From positions 289,984-353,983 of the forward strand of contig NZ_VDGI01000003.1 of the NCBI RefSeq assembly GCF_006861825.1: a DNA stretch of 64,000 bases. Reading direction: 5' to 3'. Position 1 is the stretch's first letter, and the number at the start of each line of letters is the position of its first letter. This DNA is from Psychrobacillus vulpis. Lineage in GTDB: Bacteria; Bacillota; Bacilli; Bacillales_A; Planococcaceae. A program made the translations under genes and the position numbers. Positions 1-9,166 of this stretch are shown here, in pieces. Below the pieces are notes generated by a model, which saw nothing but the letters and a program-made list of their open reading frames with translations, searched no databases and was not told the DNA's origin.

Positions 1-1
1 C

Positions 2-202
2 TATAAAGAAATTTACGAGTATTTGGATGGTCATATCACTTTAGAGGAAGCAATAGACAAATTAAAGCAAAATTCCAGAAGGTATGCGAAACGACAACTT
101 ACGTATTTTCGAAACAAAATGGATATTCATTGGTATAATCCATTTACAGATATGGAAAGAATAATAAAAGAAATTCAAGCATTTTTGCAGGAGAATTATT
201 AA
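2..202 (+). CDS. miaA: tRNA dimethylallyltransferase MiaA, C-terminal end
   Basis: The window opens inside an ORF whose last 67 codons are visible. They carry the [19 protein letters not shown] segment typical of the MiaA C-terminus. MiaA prenylates A37 of tRNAs that read codons starting with U, using dimethylallyl diphosphate. Its position directly upstream of hfq matches the common bacterial miaA-hfq order. The P-loop and catalytic part lie outside the window, so integrity of the gene cannot be judged. Confidence 0.88.
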   Translation, partial: YKEIYEYLDGHITLEEAIDKLKQNSRRYAKRQLTYFRNKMDIHWYNPFTDMERIIKEIQAFLQENY

Positions 203-266
203 TTACAGCGAATATTAAGTGGTGGAGAGTCTTTTAGAGGCAAAATGTATATTGGGGGTAATTGAA

Positions 267-488
267 ATGAAACCTATGAATATTCAAGACAATTATTTAA
301 ATCAGCTGAGAAAAAGTGATATTTTTGTAACTGTATTTTTATTAAATGGATTTCAATTAAAAGGTTGTATTAAGTCGTATGATAATTTCACTGTATTATT
401 AGAATCTGATGGTAAGCAACAGTTAATTTATAAACATGCGATTTCTACCTTTGCACCCTCAAAATCCGTAAATATCAATATCGAATAG
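267..488 (+). CDS. hfq: RNA chaperone Hfq
   Basis: This 73-residue protein has the bacterial Sm fold signature: an N-terminal helix (about residues 7-17, DNYLNQLRK), the Sm1 strand region ([18 protein letters not shown]) and the Sm2 motif YKHAIS at 55-60. Hfq forms a hexameric ring that binds sRNAs and mRNA tails. The ATG at 267 follows a G-rich ribosome site (GGGGG at 254-258). An open frame extends upstream to 219, but that extra peptide has no family support. It sits 64 bp after miaA and is probably co-transcribed with it. Confidence 0.93.
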   Translation: MKPMNIQDNYLNQLRKSDIFVTVFLLNGFQLKGCIKSYDNFTVLLESDGKQQLIYKHAISTFAPSKSVNINIE

Positions 489-560
489 TTTTGATTTATT
501 GACAGATGAATTTACTCCTATTATTATTTGTATGAGTATACAGGGGAAGTGGAGATAAAA

Positions 561-860
561 ATGAATATTATTACAACAGAAGAACTTTTACAAAAGATAG
601 ATGCTGGAGAAGAACTGAGTTTAATCGATGTACGTGAAAGCGAAGAAGTTGCAACAGGTATTATACCAGGTGCTAAACATATTCCGCTTGGTCAAGTAGA
701 AACAAGTATGAACCAAATAGATAAGTCTGTTCCACAATATATCATTTGTAAAGCTGGCGGACGCAGTGCAATGGCTTGTGAAATTTTAGAAGAAAACGGT
801 TTTACAGTTACCAATGTAGTAGGTGGTATGCTAGATTGGGAAGGCGAATTAGAATTTTAA
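561..860 (+). CDS. Single-domain rhodanese-like sulfurtransferase
   Basis: This 99-residue protein is one rhodanese domain: IDVRESEE near the N-terminus, IPGAKHIPLG in the middle and the active-site loop CKAGGRS at 63-69 with the catalytic Cys63. Such stand-alone rhodaneses carry persulfide sulfur in the cytoplasm; the acceptor cannot be told from sequence. The chosen ATG follows a purine-rich site (GGGGAAGTGGAG). An upstream in-frame start at 528 is less well placed. A terminator follows at 931-970. Confidence 0.87.
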   Translation: MNIITTEELLQKIDAGEELSLIDVRESEEVATGIIPGAKHIPLGQVETSMNQIDKSVPQYIICKAGGRSAMACEILEENGFTVTNVVGGMLDWEGELEF

Positions 861-930
861 AGTCAAAAGTGTAAGTGCATGTTTCAGCTAAGAGAGATGA
901 AAACATGCGCGAGTGACTAGACGTCTAGGA

Positions 931-970
931 AAGGCTAATTTCAATTATTGAGATTAGCCTTTTCTGTTTT
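931..970 (+). terminator. Rho-independent terminator after the rhodanese gene
   Basis: The inverted repeat AAAGGCTAAT...ATTAGCCTTT, with an A/T-rich loop, is followed by a T-rich run. A perfect 12-bp palindrome (CTAGACGTCTAG, 917-928) and a GCATGTTT/AAACATGC hairpin lie just upstream of it. Confidence 0.8.
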
Positions 971-1002
971 GGGATGAATCTGCATAATTGGGAGAGAATG
1001 AA

Positions 1003-2253
1003 ATGCAATTTACAACAACTTTATCTGAAACGGTATTAGAATTAGCAGAAGAAGCAGAATTGAAAATCGCAAGTTTTCATAAAGAAGTTGAGAAAATAGC
1101 GTTTTTCAATCAACAAAAAGTCATGAATGCTTTTAAGAATCATCATGTTAGTGATCATCATTTTCATCCGTCTACAGGATATGGATATGATGATGAAGGA
1201 AGAGATACATTAGAAAAGGTTTATGCCACTACGTTTGGTGCAGAATCCGCACTTGTTCGTCCTCAAATTATTTCTGGGACTCATGCTATTTCAATTAGTT
1301 TGTTTGGAGTACTTCGTCCAAATGATGAACTATTATACATAACTGGAAAACCATATGATACTCTACAGTCGATTGTGAGCGGTAATGGGGAAGATACAGG
1401 TTCTCTGGAAGATTTCGGGGTAACTTATCAGCACGTTGACTTATTAGATTCAGGATTGATCGATTGGAATGCAGTAGAAGAGAAGGTTAAAAGTAATACA
1501 AAAGTTATTGCTATACAGCGTTCTAAAGGATATGCTGTCCGACCTTCTTTTACAATAGAGCAAATTAAAGAAATGGTGCAGAAAATTAGAAAGATAAAAG
1601 AAGACGCTATTATTTTTGTAGACAATTGCTATGGTGAATTTGTAGAAGAACTAGAGCCGACCGATGTTGGAGTAGATTTAATGGCAGGTTCGCTTATTAA
1701 GAATCCTGGTGGTGGTCTCGCTAAAACAGGGGGATATATTGCTGGAAAGAGTGAATTTGTAAAAAAATGCGCTTTCCGAATGACTTCTCCTGGGATTGGA
1801 GCAGAGGCAGGAGCGTCTCTTCATACATTAATGGATATGTACCAAGGATTTTTCTTAGCTCCTCATATTGTATCCCAAGCTGTGAAAGGTGCTATATTTA
1901 CTTCCGCTGTTTTAGAAGAAGTTGGAATGACAACAGAACCACATTATTCTGAGAAAAGAACAGATCTCATCCAATCCGTGTCCTTCCAAACTGCTGAACA
2001 AATGATTCAATTTTGCAAAGCCATACAAATGCATTCTCCCGTAAATGCTCAATTTGCTCCGGAACCTGCATATATGCCAGGTTATGAAGATGATGTTATT
2101 ATGGCAGCGGGAACATTTATACAAGGATCGAGTATGGAACTAACAGCAGACGGTCCAATTAGACCTCCATTTACCGCTTTTATTCAAGGTGGTTTAACAT
2201 ACGAACATGTAAAATATGCTATTTTGGGAGCAGTACAAACATTGGGTAAATAA
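1003..2253 (+). CDS. ynbB: PLP-dependent enzyme of the methionine gamma-lyase / aluminium-resistance family (YnbB-like)
   Basis: This 416-residue protein belongs to the fold-type I PLP family annotated as aluminium resistance or methionine gamma-lyase-like, as in B. subtilis YnbB just upstream of glnR. Visible features are the family start (FHPSTGYGYDDEGRDTLE), the DNCYGEF aspartate motif near 205 and SLIKNPGGG, where the Lys probably forms the internal aldimine. The real substrate is not established for the family. ATG 1003 follows GGGAGAG; a TTG at 988 is an alternative start. The ynbB-glnR-glnA order is conserved in Bacillales. Confidence 0.85.
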   Translation: MQFTTTLSETVLELAEEAELKIASFHKEVEKIAFFNQQKVMNAFKNHHVSDHHFHPSTGYGYDDEGRDTLEKVYATTFGAESALVRPQIISGTHAISISLFGVLRPNDELLYITGKPYDTLQSIVSGNGEDTGSLEDFGVTYQHVDLLDSGLIDWNAVEEKVKSNTKVIAIQRSKGYAVRPSFTIEQIKEMVQKIRKIKEDAIIFVDNCYGEFVEELEPTDVGVDLMAGSLIKNPGGGLAKTGGYIAGKSEFVKKCAFRMTSPGIGAEAGASLHTLMDMYQGFFLAPHIVSQAVKGAIFTSAVLEEVGMTTEPHYSEKRTDLIQSVSFQTAEQMIQFCKAIQMHSPVNAQFAPEPAYMPGYEDDVIMAAGTFIQGSSMELTADGPIRPPFTAFIQGGLTYEHVKYAILGAVQTLGK

Positions 2254-2262
2254 GCTTGAACG

Positions 2263-2297
2263 CCACTTTCATTTAGTTAAAGAAAGTGGTTTTTTTC
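2263..2297 (+). terminator. Terminator after ynbB
   Basis: An 8-bp perfect stem, CCACTTTC/GAAAGTGG, has an 11-nt loop and is followed by seven T residues. Confidence 0.88.
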
Positions 2298-2312
2298 ATG
2301 TTTAAAATTTTA

Positions 2313-2363
2313 CGTAAGTTTTTCTTACATGACATTGACAACGAAGCTTACATAGCATATATT
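2313..2363 (+). promoter_or_regulatory. glnRA promoter with two GlnR/TnrA boxes
   Basis: A sigma-A promoter is seen as TTGACA (2335-2340), a 17-bp spacer and TATATT (2358-2363). Two 17-bp sites fit TGTNA-N7-TNACA with one mismatch each: CGTAAGTTTTTCTTACA (2313-2329) and TGACAACGAAGCTTACA (2336-2352). The second overlaps the -35 element and the pair are 23 bp apart, the arrangement expected for repression by GlnR bound to feedback-inhibited glutamine synthetase. Confidence 0.85.
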
Positions 2364-2391
2364 ATTAGTATATCCAATAGGAGGTGCAGTG

Positions 2392-2775
2392 ATGGAGAAA
2401 GAATGGAGACGTTCCATGCCTTTATTATCGATGAATATTGTAATGCAGTTAACAGGTTTGACAGCAAGGCAAATTCGTTATTATGAGGAGCATGAGCTTG
2501 TTCACCCTGCACGAACTGAAGGAAAACAACGCATGTTTTCGCTAGATGATATAGATGTATTGTTGGAAATAAAAGATATGTTATCTACTGGAGTTAATAT
2601 TGCGGGTATAAAACAAATTTTTGAAATGAAAAACAATCCAGCTGCTAAAAAAGAAGTTCGCCAAGTAATTTCAGATATACAGCTAAGAGCGATTGTTAAA
2701 GAAGAGATGCAGCTTGCACAAAGACAACAACGAGCATCTCTAAGACAAGGGGACCTCTCTCGATTCTATCGTTAA
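2392..2775 (+). CDS. glnR: Nitrogen-responsive MerR-family repressor GlnR
   Basis: This 127-residue protein has a MerR-type winged helix at about residues 12-80 (MNIVMQLTGLTARQIRYYEEHELVHPAR, then GKQRMFSLDDIDVLLEI) and a short basic/Gln-rich C-terminal tail typical of GlnR. GlnR represses glnRA in nitrogen excess. ATG 2392 lies 7 nt after AGGAGG; the in-frame GTG at 2389 is too close. Two operator-like boxes sit in its promoter, supporting autorepression. It is followed 40 bp later by glnA in the same operon. Confidence 0.95.
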   Translation: MEKEWRRSMPLLSMNIVMQLTGLTARQIRYYEEHELVHPARTEGKQRMFSLDDIDVLLEIKDMLSTGVNIAGIKQIFEMKNNPAAKKEVRQVISDIQLRAIVKEEMQLAQRQQRASLRQGDLSRFYR

Positions 2776-2815
2776 ATCGAGGTTTGAATATAAAAATCAT
2801 TAGGAGAGTGAAACA

Positions 2816-4150
2816 ATGGGCAAGTATACAAAAGAAGATATTAAAAAATTCGTTCAGGATAACGAGGTGAATTTTATTCGTCTTCAGTTTACTGACATCC
2901 TCGGTACAATTAAAAACGTTGAAATTCCAGTGAGTCAGCTCGATAAAGCTCTCGACAATAAAATGATGTTCGATGGATCTTCTATTGAAGGATTCGTTCG
3001 TATTGAAGAATCAGATATGTACTTAGTTCCTGACTTAGATACATGGGTTGTATTCCCTTGGATTACTGGTAAAGGGAAAGTTGCTCGTCTAATCTGTGAC
3101 GTAAACAAAGCAGATGGTACACCATTTGAAGGTGACCCAAGAAACAACTTAAAACGCATCTTGAAGGAAATGGAAGAGTTGGGATTCACAAGCTTTAACC
3201 TAGGGCCAGAGCCTGAGTTTTTCCTATTCAAACTAGATGCACAAGGGGAACCTACTTTAGAATTAAATGACCACGGTGGTTATTTTGACTTAGCGCCAGT
3301 GGATTTAGGTGAGAACTGTCGTCGTGATATCGTACTAGAGCTTGAAGAAATGGGCTTTGAAATTGAAGCATCTCACCATGAAGTTGCTCCGGGTCAACAC
3401 GAAATCGACTTTAAATATGCAGATGCTGTATCAGCATGTGACAATATTCAAACATTTAAACTTGTAGTTAAAACGATTGCACGCAAACATGGATTACATG
3501 CTACATTTATGCCAAAACCACTTTTCGGAGTAAATGGTTCTGGAATGCACTTTAACGTATCACTATTTAAAGGAAATGAAAATGCATTCTATGACGAATC
3601 TGCTGACATGAAAATGAGTGAAACATCTATGCAATTTATGGCTGGTGTATTAAAACATGTTCAAAGCTTTACAGCAATTACAAACCCAACTGTAAACTCA
3701 TACAAACGATTAGTACCTGGTTACGAAGCTCCTTGCTACATTGCATGGTCAGGTCAAAACAGAAGTCCGTTAATCCGTATTCCTTCATCAAGAGGTTTAA
3801 GTACGCGCATTGAAGTTCGCTCTGTAGACCCTGCTGCAAATCCATATCTTGCAATGGCAGTAATTTTACAAGCAGGTCTAGACGGTATTAAAAACAAATT
3901 AACACCACCACCTGCTGTAGATCGCAATATTTATGTGATGTCTGAAGAAGAAAGAATTGAAAATGGAATTCACAACTTGCCATCTTCTTTACATTCAGCA
4001 CTACAAGAGCTTGGTAAGAGCGAAGTAATTCGTGGAGCAATAGGTGAGCATATTTATGCTAACTTTGTTGAAGCGAAAGAAATTGAATGGGATATGTTTA
4101 GAACAACTGTACACCCATGGGAACGCGAACAATATCTAAAAATGTATTAA
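2816..4150 (+). CDS. glnA: Glutamine synthetase type I
   Basis: This 444-residue protein matches GSI-alpha enzymes in length and motifs: [11 protein letters not shown] (about 49-59), the ATP/glutamate-site motif [11 protein letters not shown], and the C-terminal [15 protein letters not shown]. It ligates ammonia to glutamate with ATP as a cytoplasmic dodecamer. The short length without the beta-type insertion fits Bacillus-type enzymes, which are regulated by feedback inhibition and GlnR rather than adenylylation. The start follows AGGAGAG. It is co-transcribed with glnR. Confidence 0.97.
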   Translation: MGKYTKEDIKKFVQDNEVNFIRLQFTDILGTIKNVEIPVSQLDKALDNKMMFDGSSIEGFVRIEESDMYLVPDLDTWVVFPWITGKGKVARLICDVNKADGTPFEGDPRNNLKRILKEMEELGFTSFNLGPEPEFFLFKLDAQGEPTLELNDHGGYFDLAPVDLGENCRRDIVLELEEMGFEIEASHHEVAPGQHEIDFKYADAVSACDNIQTFKLVVKTIARKHGLHATFMPKPLFGVNGSGMHFNVSLFKGNENAFYDESADMKMSETSMQFMAGVLKHVQSFTAITNPTVNSYKRLVPGYEAPCYIAWSGQNRSPLIRIPSSRGLSTRIEVRSVDPAANPYLAMAVILQAGLDGIKNKLTPPPAVDRNIYVMSEEERIENGIHNLPSSLHSALQELGKSEVIRGAIGEHIYANFVEAKEIEWDMFRTTVHPWEREQYLKMY

Positions 4151-4252
4151 GCTTGAAAACACTGTATTTATAGGGTTTTTAAATGGGGGCTTTACTTAAA
4201 TTTGATTGTAGAAAATCATATATGCCCCCAATAATTATAAATAAATTATTTG

Positions 4253-4300
4253 AAAACATCGTTCAGTCGTGAGTTGACTCGTTCGGTGTTTTTCTTTTTT
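4253..4300 (+). terminator. Terminator region after glnA
   Basis: A long imperfect hairpin (AAAACATCG... with ...CGGTGTTTT, and an inner AGTC/GACT) is followed by a T-rich run. A further GGGGGC/GCCCCC pairing lies at about 4183-4229. Confidence 0.7.
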
Positions 4301-4349
4301 AATTTCTTTGATACATGTGCTTGGTAGCTTTCCGCATCTATCTTACCTT

Positions 4350-4562
4350 TTAATTTAGATTTAAGGATCTTTTTGATCTTTTGAAGATGATTGATATTAG
4401 TAAAATAATGCCGCTAAAAATGAATATATAACCAATAGGTAGTAAAAAGAATGGTTCTGTCAAAGTGCCATCTGCTTCAACTTTCCCGCCAATAATATTA
4501 AAAGTGACAAAACAAATTAAACCTAGAATTAAAGATGTAAAAGCTAATATGTGTTTCTTCAT
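4350..4562 (-). CDS. DUF3955 small membrane protein
   Basis: This 70-residue protein has two hydrophobic segments (about 5-24 and 40-60) separated by VEADGTLTEPFFLLPIGY, the hallmark of DUF3955 proteins. Both ends are positively charged (MKKH, KRSKRS). The start was set at 4562 because GGAGG precedes it at good spacing; an open frame to 4619 lacks support. Its function is unknown and no partner gene is adjacent. Confidence 0.75.
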   Translation of the reverse strand: MKKHILAFTSLILGLICFVTFNIIGGKVEADGTLTEPFFLLPIGYIFIFSGIILLISIIFKRSKRSLNLN

Positions 4563-4711
4563 GATATTCCTCCATTTTTCTTTTATTTGTTTATTTGAAT
4601 ACTTAATAAATGATAGCAAATTCTCATCTTCATTCCATTGAAATAAGTTTCAATAGCCTTACACATATGAAAGTTATTATTCATTTCCTGTAATTGGGTT
4701 GTTGATTTTGT

Positions 4712-4739
4712 TTGTGAAACAAACGTTTGTTCTTATAAT
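4712..4739 (+). promoter_or_regulatory. Promoter with LexA-like palindrome
   Basis: TATAAT (4734-4739) is preceded by TTGTGA (4712-4717). A perfect 14-bp palindrome, AACAAACGTTTGTT, lies between the two elements and contains AAAC-N4-GTTC (4721-4732), one mismatch from the Bacillus SOS box GAAC-N4-GTTC. It drives the short frameshifted ORF at 4765-4879. LexA control is inference. Confidence 0.45.
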
Positions 4740-4764
4740 AAGTGGGAAGGAGGGAACGATAGTG

Positions 4765-4879
4765 ATGTTCGAAACTAAAGCCTATAGAAGTTAGTGGCGC
4801 TCGGTTAAAAGTTGCTAAAGAAGAAATAGGGATAAATATTATTCACATTAAAGAAATGAAAGTAACGGAACTTAGATAA
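4765..4879 (+). pseudogene. Frameshifted small ORF of unknown function
   Basis: After a strong ribosome site (GGAAGGAGGG), ATG 4765 opens MFETKA and then reaches a stop. A +1 change near 4782 would join this to a downstream frame (EVSGARLKVAKEEIGINIIH...VTELR) that ends at 4879, giving about 37 residues. A promoter upstream and a terminator downstream suggest a once-functional unit. I do not recognise the protein. The break is either real decay or a one-base sequence error. Confidence 0.35.
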
Positions 4880-4887
4880 CCCTTAAA

Positions 4888-4923
4888 CCACCTTCCAACC
4901 AGTGTTTGGAAAGTGGTTTTTTG
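4888..4923 (+). terminator. Terminator after the small frameshifted ORF
   Basis: CCACCTTCCAA pairs with TTGGAAAGTGG around a short loop and is followed by six T residues. Confidence 0.8.
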
Positions 4924-5160
4924 TATATATGCATTTCACTTCCACAAGAAATTAAGTAAAGAGTATGCATTTTTGTTCTTACGATGTCAAAAATACTTTA
5001 TCTAAAACTATATGTTTATTTTAAAGATGAAGATAGCATACTTTCTCTAGGATTAAAGAAAAAATAAGGAAGATAACGAAGTGATTTTTCACTTAGTATA
5101 TAGTCATGCCTCATGAAACGAGAAAAAGAGTTTATTTATTAGTTGGAGGAAAAAGGAAGT

Positions 5161-6257
5161 GTGAGTGACGTGGCGAAAACAGTAATTAGCGTTAGACATT
5201 TACAATAATAGTTACTTTTTTTGTAATAGGGACATCAATATTAATTATACCTGGGAGTATAGCTTCAGAGGCTAAGCAGGATGCTTGGATAACTTGTATT
5301 ATAGGAATTTTATTAAACTTACTACTGGTAAAATTATATATCACTGTAGGAAATCTTGCGCCAGAAATGTCATTAGTAGAGGTGAGTGAACAAGTTTTAG
5401 GTAAATGGTTTGGAAAACTACTTTCTTTTACCTTTTTTTTATTTAGCTTTATTACTGCTGGAGAACTAGTATATATTGTTAGTAATTTTTTAAGGACGGA
5501 AGTCATGCCTGAAACACATGCATATCCGATAAATATACTTTTTATTCTCGTTATCGTCTATGGGTCTTATTTGGGATTAGAAACAATTGCCCGTACTGGT
5601 GAATTATTATTTCCCATTTTTGTTCTTTTATTTACTATTTTTGTTATTTTAATATCTCCTCAAATAGATGCAAAACAATTTCAACCTATTTTAGAAACCC
5701 AATTGAAACCCCTAGTATACAGTGTATTAATATTTAGTAGTACCTTTTCACTCCCTTTGGTTGTAATGTTAATGCTATTTCCCGTTTCTATCAATGATAA
5801 AAAAGTTGCACAAAACGCATTTTATATTGGCACCATATTAGGTGGATTTGTTTTACTCATAATAGTTTCCTTGTCAATATCCGTATTAGGGGCTGATGAA
5901 ACTTCTGTTCGTTCATTCCCTAGTTATGCATTAGCTCAGGGAATATCATTAGGGAATTTTATAGATAGAATTGAAATTATTATGGCTTCAATGTGGTTTA
6001 TTACAATATTTATTAAAACATTATTCTATTTCTATGCAGCAGTTATAGGTCTAGGACAAATACTTAAAGTAAAAGATCATCGTTCTCTTATACTACCTCT
6101 TGGAATGATTCTAGTAGTGGTTTCTCTAATAATACATCCAAGTGTGGTTCATTCTAACGAATACAACAAAGATACTTGGATTCTATATGTATCAGTTTAT
6201 GGTCTTTTTCTTCCATTATTATTAATGATGGTGAATAAAATTCGAAAAGTCTTTTAA
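5161..6257 (+). pseudogene. GerAB-type spore germination permease, frameshifted near its start
   Basis: The long frame encodes a ten-helix-type membrane protein of the GerAB/endospore germination permease family (APC superfamily), with PGSIASEAKQDAW and the following hydrophobic segments. The natural N-terminus (AKTVISVRHL, from GTG 5161 or 5170) lies in another frame. Losing one A near 5202 would explain the break, since TTACAATAATA should read TTA ACA ATA ATA. No gerA- or gerC-like gene is adjacent, so it is an orphan B subunit. Full length would be about 365 residues, normal for the family. A base-calling error would restore the gene. Confidence 0.72.
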
Positions 6258-6316
6258 TCGAAAAAAACATATTGAAATTGTAAATTAAATAAAATGATTT
6301 TACTTTTTTCAACAAT

Positions 6317-6350
6317 ATAACCACCAACCATTAATTTGGAAGGTGGTTTA
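6317..6350. terminator. Bidirectional terminator between convergent genes
   Basis: AACCACCAACC pairs with GGAAGGTGGTT around an AT-rich loop. It lies between the converging permease remnant and aminotransferase genes, with T-runs on one side and A-rich sequence on the other. Confidence 0.7.
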
Positions 6351-6365
6351 TTTTCTGGAACTGAT

Positions 6366-7475
6366 TTAATTAAAGAAATCACGAATTTTAGATACTATAA
6401 ATCTTTGGGTATCTTCATTTAATTCCGGATAAATTGGTAGAGATAAAACTTCCTTAGAAGCTTTTTCAGTCTCTGGCAGGTCACCATCTTTATAATCAAG
6501 ATACTTGAAAACTGGTTGAAGATGAAGAGGCAATGGATAGTATATCGTAGTTTCAATTCCATGTGCTTCTAAATATTCTTGTAGTTCTGATCGCTTATCG
6601 ACTCTAATTGTATATTGATGATACACATGATAGCTATTATTAATTTCTTTCGGTAGTGCTACCTGCGATAAGCCGTATTGATCAAATAAATAAGAATAAT
6701 AATCAGCTTTCTTTCTTCGAAGTTCATTCCATTCTTTTAGTTTTGGAAACTTTATGTTTAGTATAGCAGCTTGCATTTCATCTAACCTGCTATTGTAGCC
6801 GAGTACATGATGATAATACTTCGGTTTAGCACCATGTACTCGAATTACCCGCATTCTATCAGCTATTTCATCGTCATTAGTAATAATCATTCCGCCGTCG
6901 CCATAAGCACCTAAGTTTTTAGAAGGGTAAAAACTAAATGTGGCAGCACTACTTAATTCACCTGGAGACTTGCCAGCAAATTTAGCACCAATAGCCTGTG
7001 CTGCATCTTCTATAATAATTAAATTATGCTTTTTGGCAATTTTATAGACGGACTCCATATCTGCCATTTGACCATATAGATGGACAGGAAGTATTGCTTT
7101 TGTATTGTTTGTAATTGCACTCTCAATTTTTTTTACATCGATATTAAAAGTTATTGGATCGATATCAACAAATACAGGCTTAGCACCTGCTCGAACAATT
7201 GAACCTGCTGTTGCAAAAAATGTGAATGAAGTTGTAATTACTTCATCTCCAGGACCTACACCAGAAGCTTCAAGTGCAATATGTATCGCATCACTTCCAT
7301 TCGAGCATCCAATTCCATGATTAACTTTGTTTAAATTAGCAACGTTTTTCTCTATTTGTTTAACGTTCTCTCCAATAATAAAAATTGAAGAGCTCATAAC
7401 TTCGTCCAGTATTTTTAATAATTCTGGTTTTAACTCTTCATATTGCTCTTTAGTATCCACCATAGATATTTTCAT
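6366..7475 (-). CDS. DegT/DnrJ/EryC1/StrS-family sugar aminotransferase
   Basis: This 369-residue PLP enzyme has all family landmarks: GCSNGSDAIHIAL near 56-68, EDAAQAIGA at 156-164 (Asp157 contacts PLP) and SFYPSKNLGAYGDGG with the Schiff-base Lys186. These enzymes transaminate nucleotide-linked keto-sugars for surface polysaccharides or glycans. The WbpE/DegT-like subtype is suggested by TTSFTFFATAGSI, but substrate is unproven. GGAGG precedes ATG 7475. It is an orphan: no dehydratase, epimerase or glycosyltransferase is beside it. Confidence 0.88.
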   Translation of the reverse strand: MKISMVDTKEQYEELKPELLKILDEVMSSSIFIIGENVKQIEKNVANLNKVNHGIGCSNGSDAIHIALEASGVGPGDEVITTSFTFFATAGSIVRAGAKPVFVDIDPITFNIDVKKIESAITNNTKAILPVHLYGQMADMESVYKIAKKHNLIIIEDAAQAIGAKFAGKSPGELSSAATFSFYPSKNLGAYGDGGMIITNDDEIADRMRVIRVHGAKPKYYHHVLGYNSRLDEMQAAILNIKFPKLKEWNELRRKKADYYSYLFDQYGLSQVALPKEINNSYHVYHQYTIRVDKRSELQEYLEAHGIETTIYYPLPLHLQPVFKYLDYKDGDLPETEKASKEVLSLPIYPELNEDTQRFIVSKIRDFFN

Positions 7476-7878
7476 ATAGAATCCTCCAAATAATTATCAT
7501 TAATAACTACAGCTAAAGAATATTTATTAAATACATGTTTCTTATATAAAGTTTGAAAAATTATATTTTTCTATATATTCAGTCGCTATTATAATGTCAT
7601 ATAATTCAACGAATATGTCAATATTTTCTTTTTGTAAGTACTAAAAGTTCAACTAATGCTAAATATTACTATTGATCTTCTTCGGCAGTCGAGAGGTGGT
7701 GACTAATACCTTGTATAAAATAGATAATTTTTAAGTCGCACCCCACTTATAACCCCAACAAATACAGTGTTTTCAAACTCGCCCTTATGATAATTCGTTC
7801 GCATGTAATAACTAGAAGTTATAAGATCCCATCTTACTTGAATATATCTAGATAAAGAATGTAATTGGAGGGCTATTT
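7476..7878. other. Intergenic gap without a recognisable gene
   Basis: This stretch separates divergent genes. It is AT-rich, with many stops in all frames. I see no convincing RNA gene, repeat or clear promoter pair beyond the expected start region of the leftward aminotransferase gene. Confidence 0.5.
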
Positions 7879-8346
7879 ATGGCTTTAGTTTCGATTTATA
7901 CTGTTGGTAGGCTAAATCACCCCCATGACCACCCTGCTTCTCGGGAGTTTTTTGAAGTGGGATATGAAGTATTTCGTCAGGCTTCTAAATCAGGACATCT
8001 AATAGAGGCATTTTCATCCAATGGAGTGCCTTTCCCTGGAGATGCAATTAAAGGGGAAGGTTTACCTATTCTTACACTAACGGTATGGAAAAGCCTTCAA
8101 TCCTTATATAGTTTTACGTATTCAGGTCAGCATAGACAAGCTTTGCGAGATAGGAGCAAATGGATGGAGTCTTATCAAGAGAAACACCTTTCATATGTTG
8201 TATGGTGGACAGATAAGGTGAAGGATGTCTCATGGGAGGAGGCTTTCAAGAGATACAGCTATTATATTCAGAATGGACCTACTCCTTTTGCGTTTGACTT
8301 TAATCATGCATTTGATGAAAAAGGGGAGAAATGTTTGGTTAAGTAG
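7879..8346 (+). CDS. DUF3291 domain protein
   Basis: This 155-residue soluble protein resembles DUF3291 (dimeric alpha-beta barrel-like) proteins, with SIYTVGRLNHPHDHPASREF at the N-terminus and the WKSLQSLYSFTYSGQHRQAL and YVVWW segments typical of the family. The function is unknown; some relatives resemble heme- or monooxygenase-type barrels. GGAGGG precedes the ATG. It stands alone between two gaps, with a terminator at 8410-8447. Confidence 0.75.
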   Translation: MALVSIYTVGRLNHPHDHPASREFFEVGYEVFRQASKSGHLIEAFSSNGVPFPGDAIKGEGLPILTLTVWKSLQSLYSFTYSGQHRQALRDRSKWMESYQEKHLSYVVWWTDKVKDVSWEEAFKRYSYYIQNGPTPFAFDFNHAFDEKGEKCLVK

Positions 8347-8409
8347 CAGGGGGTCTCTTTGTTCAACCGTGGGAACGCAAATAAAATTTAAAAATGTATT
8401 AATAATAAT

Positions 8410-8447
8410 GCGTTGGGGCTCTGAGCTTCCAGCGTCTTTTTCTTTTT
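8410..8447 (+). terminator. Terminator after the DUF3291 gene
   Basis: GCGTTGG pairs with CCAGCGT, with an inner GCT/AGC pairing, and is followed by CTTTTTCTTTTT. Confidence 0.7.
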
Positions 8448-8834
8448 GCTTAATCCAACTTAGGTTTACCTAATTCATGAGAATTCATGAAATCATCTAA
8501 TTGGTCCATTAATTTTTTGTTCAAAGCTTTCAGAATTATGTAAGTAAATATCAGCCGTTGCTTGTCTGTTTATAAAGTAATGGATGAATTTTTAAAGTAT
8601 GAATATAGAGGTTATAATGGTTGGTCGTAATATGGGCTAGAAGAAATTAACTAAAGAATGATTAACAATAAATATTTACTTCAAATTATAAATTGGAAGT
8701 GTTGGTTAAAATTGTGTATTATTTCAATTTAATTCTGATACAATAAAAGGAAATGGGGTGATGGGATTAATAATATTAGACGGAACTTCATTAGGTTGAT
8801 CTACGTGATTGAAAGATAATAAGACTCGTAGGGA

Positions 8835-9011
8835 CTGTATACGTTTTTATCAGACTTGGAACAAAACTATTTTAATTTGACTGAATTTTCTGATGTTACT
8901 GCCGCTATTCGAGAGTAGTTTCCATTACTACCGTTGGAAGAATCAATTGTAAAGACAACGGTTTTCGTATTAGTAGGTCAATTGTGGCATTGTTATCGAG
9001 CTAGAGATTAA
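8835..9011 (+). pseudogene. Decayed ORF of unknown family
   Basis: One frame reads LYTFLSDLEQNYFNLTEF, then a single in-frame TAG, then FPLLPLEESIVKTTVF and a stop at 9011. The amphipathic sense-like composition suggests a remnant of a small soluble protein, but I do not recognise it. The rest of the 8448-9166 gap is AT-rich with no gene I can support. Confidence 0.3.
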
Positions 9012-9166
9012 TAAAGAAATAACGTGAAATATTAGCTTTATTCATGATTATCAAAATTTACGAGATTGTGATGTTGCAGACTAGCATTTGCCATTCGGCA
9101 GTTGTAACGCTCTTTTATCATTTCCTAGCTTAAGAAATTCAAAGATATGCTGGAGGACTTGGGGGG

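Noticed and set aside
4183..4229. GGGGGC/GCCCCC hairpin after glnA as a riboswitch or sRNA
   Set aside because: Only seven paired bases around a long AT-rich loop, without conserved aptamer blocks; probably chance or part of termination.
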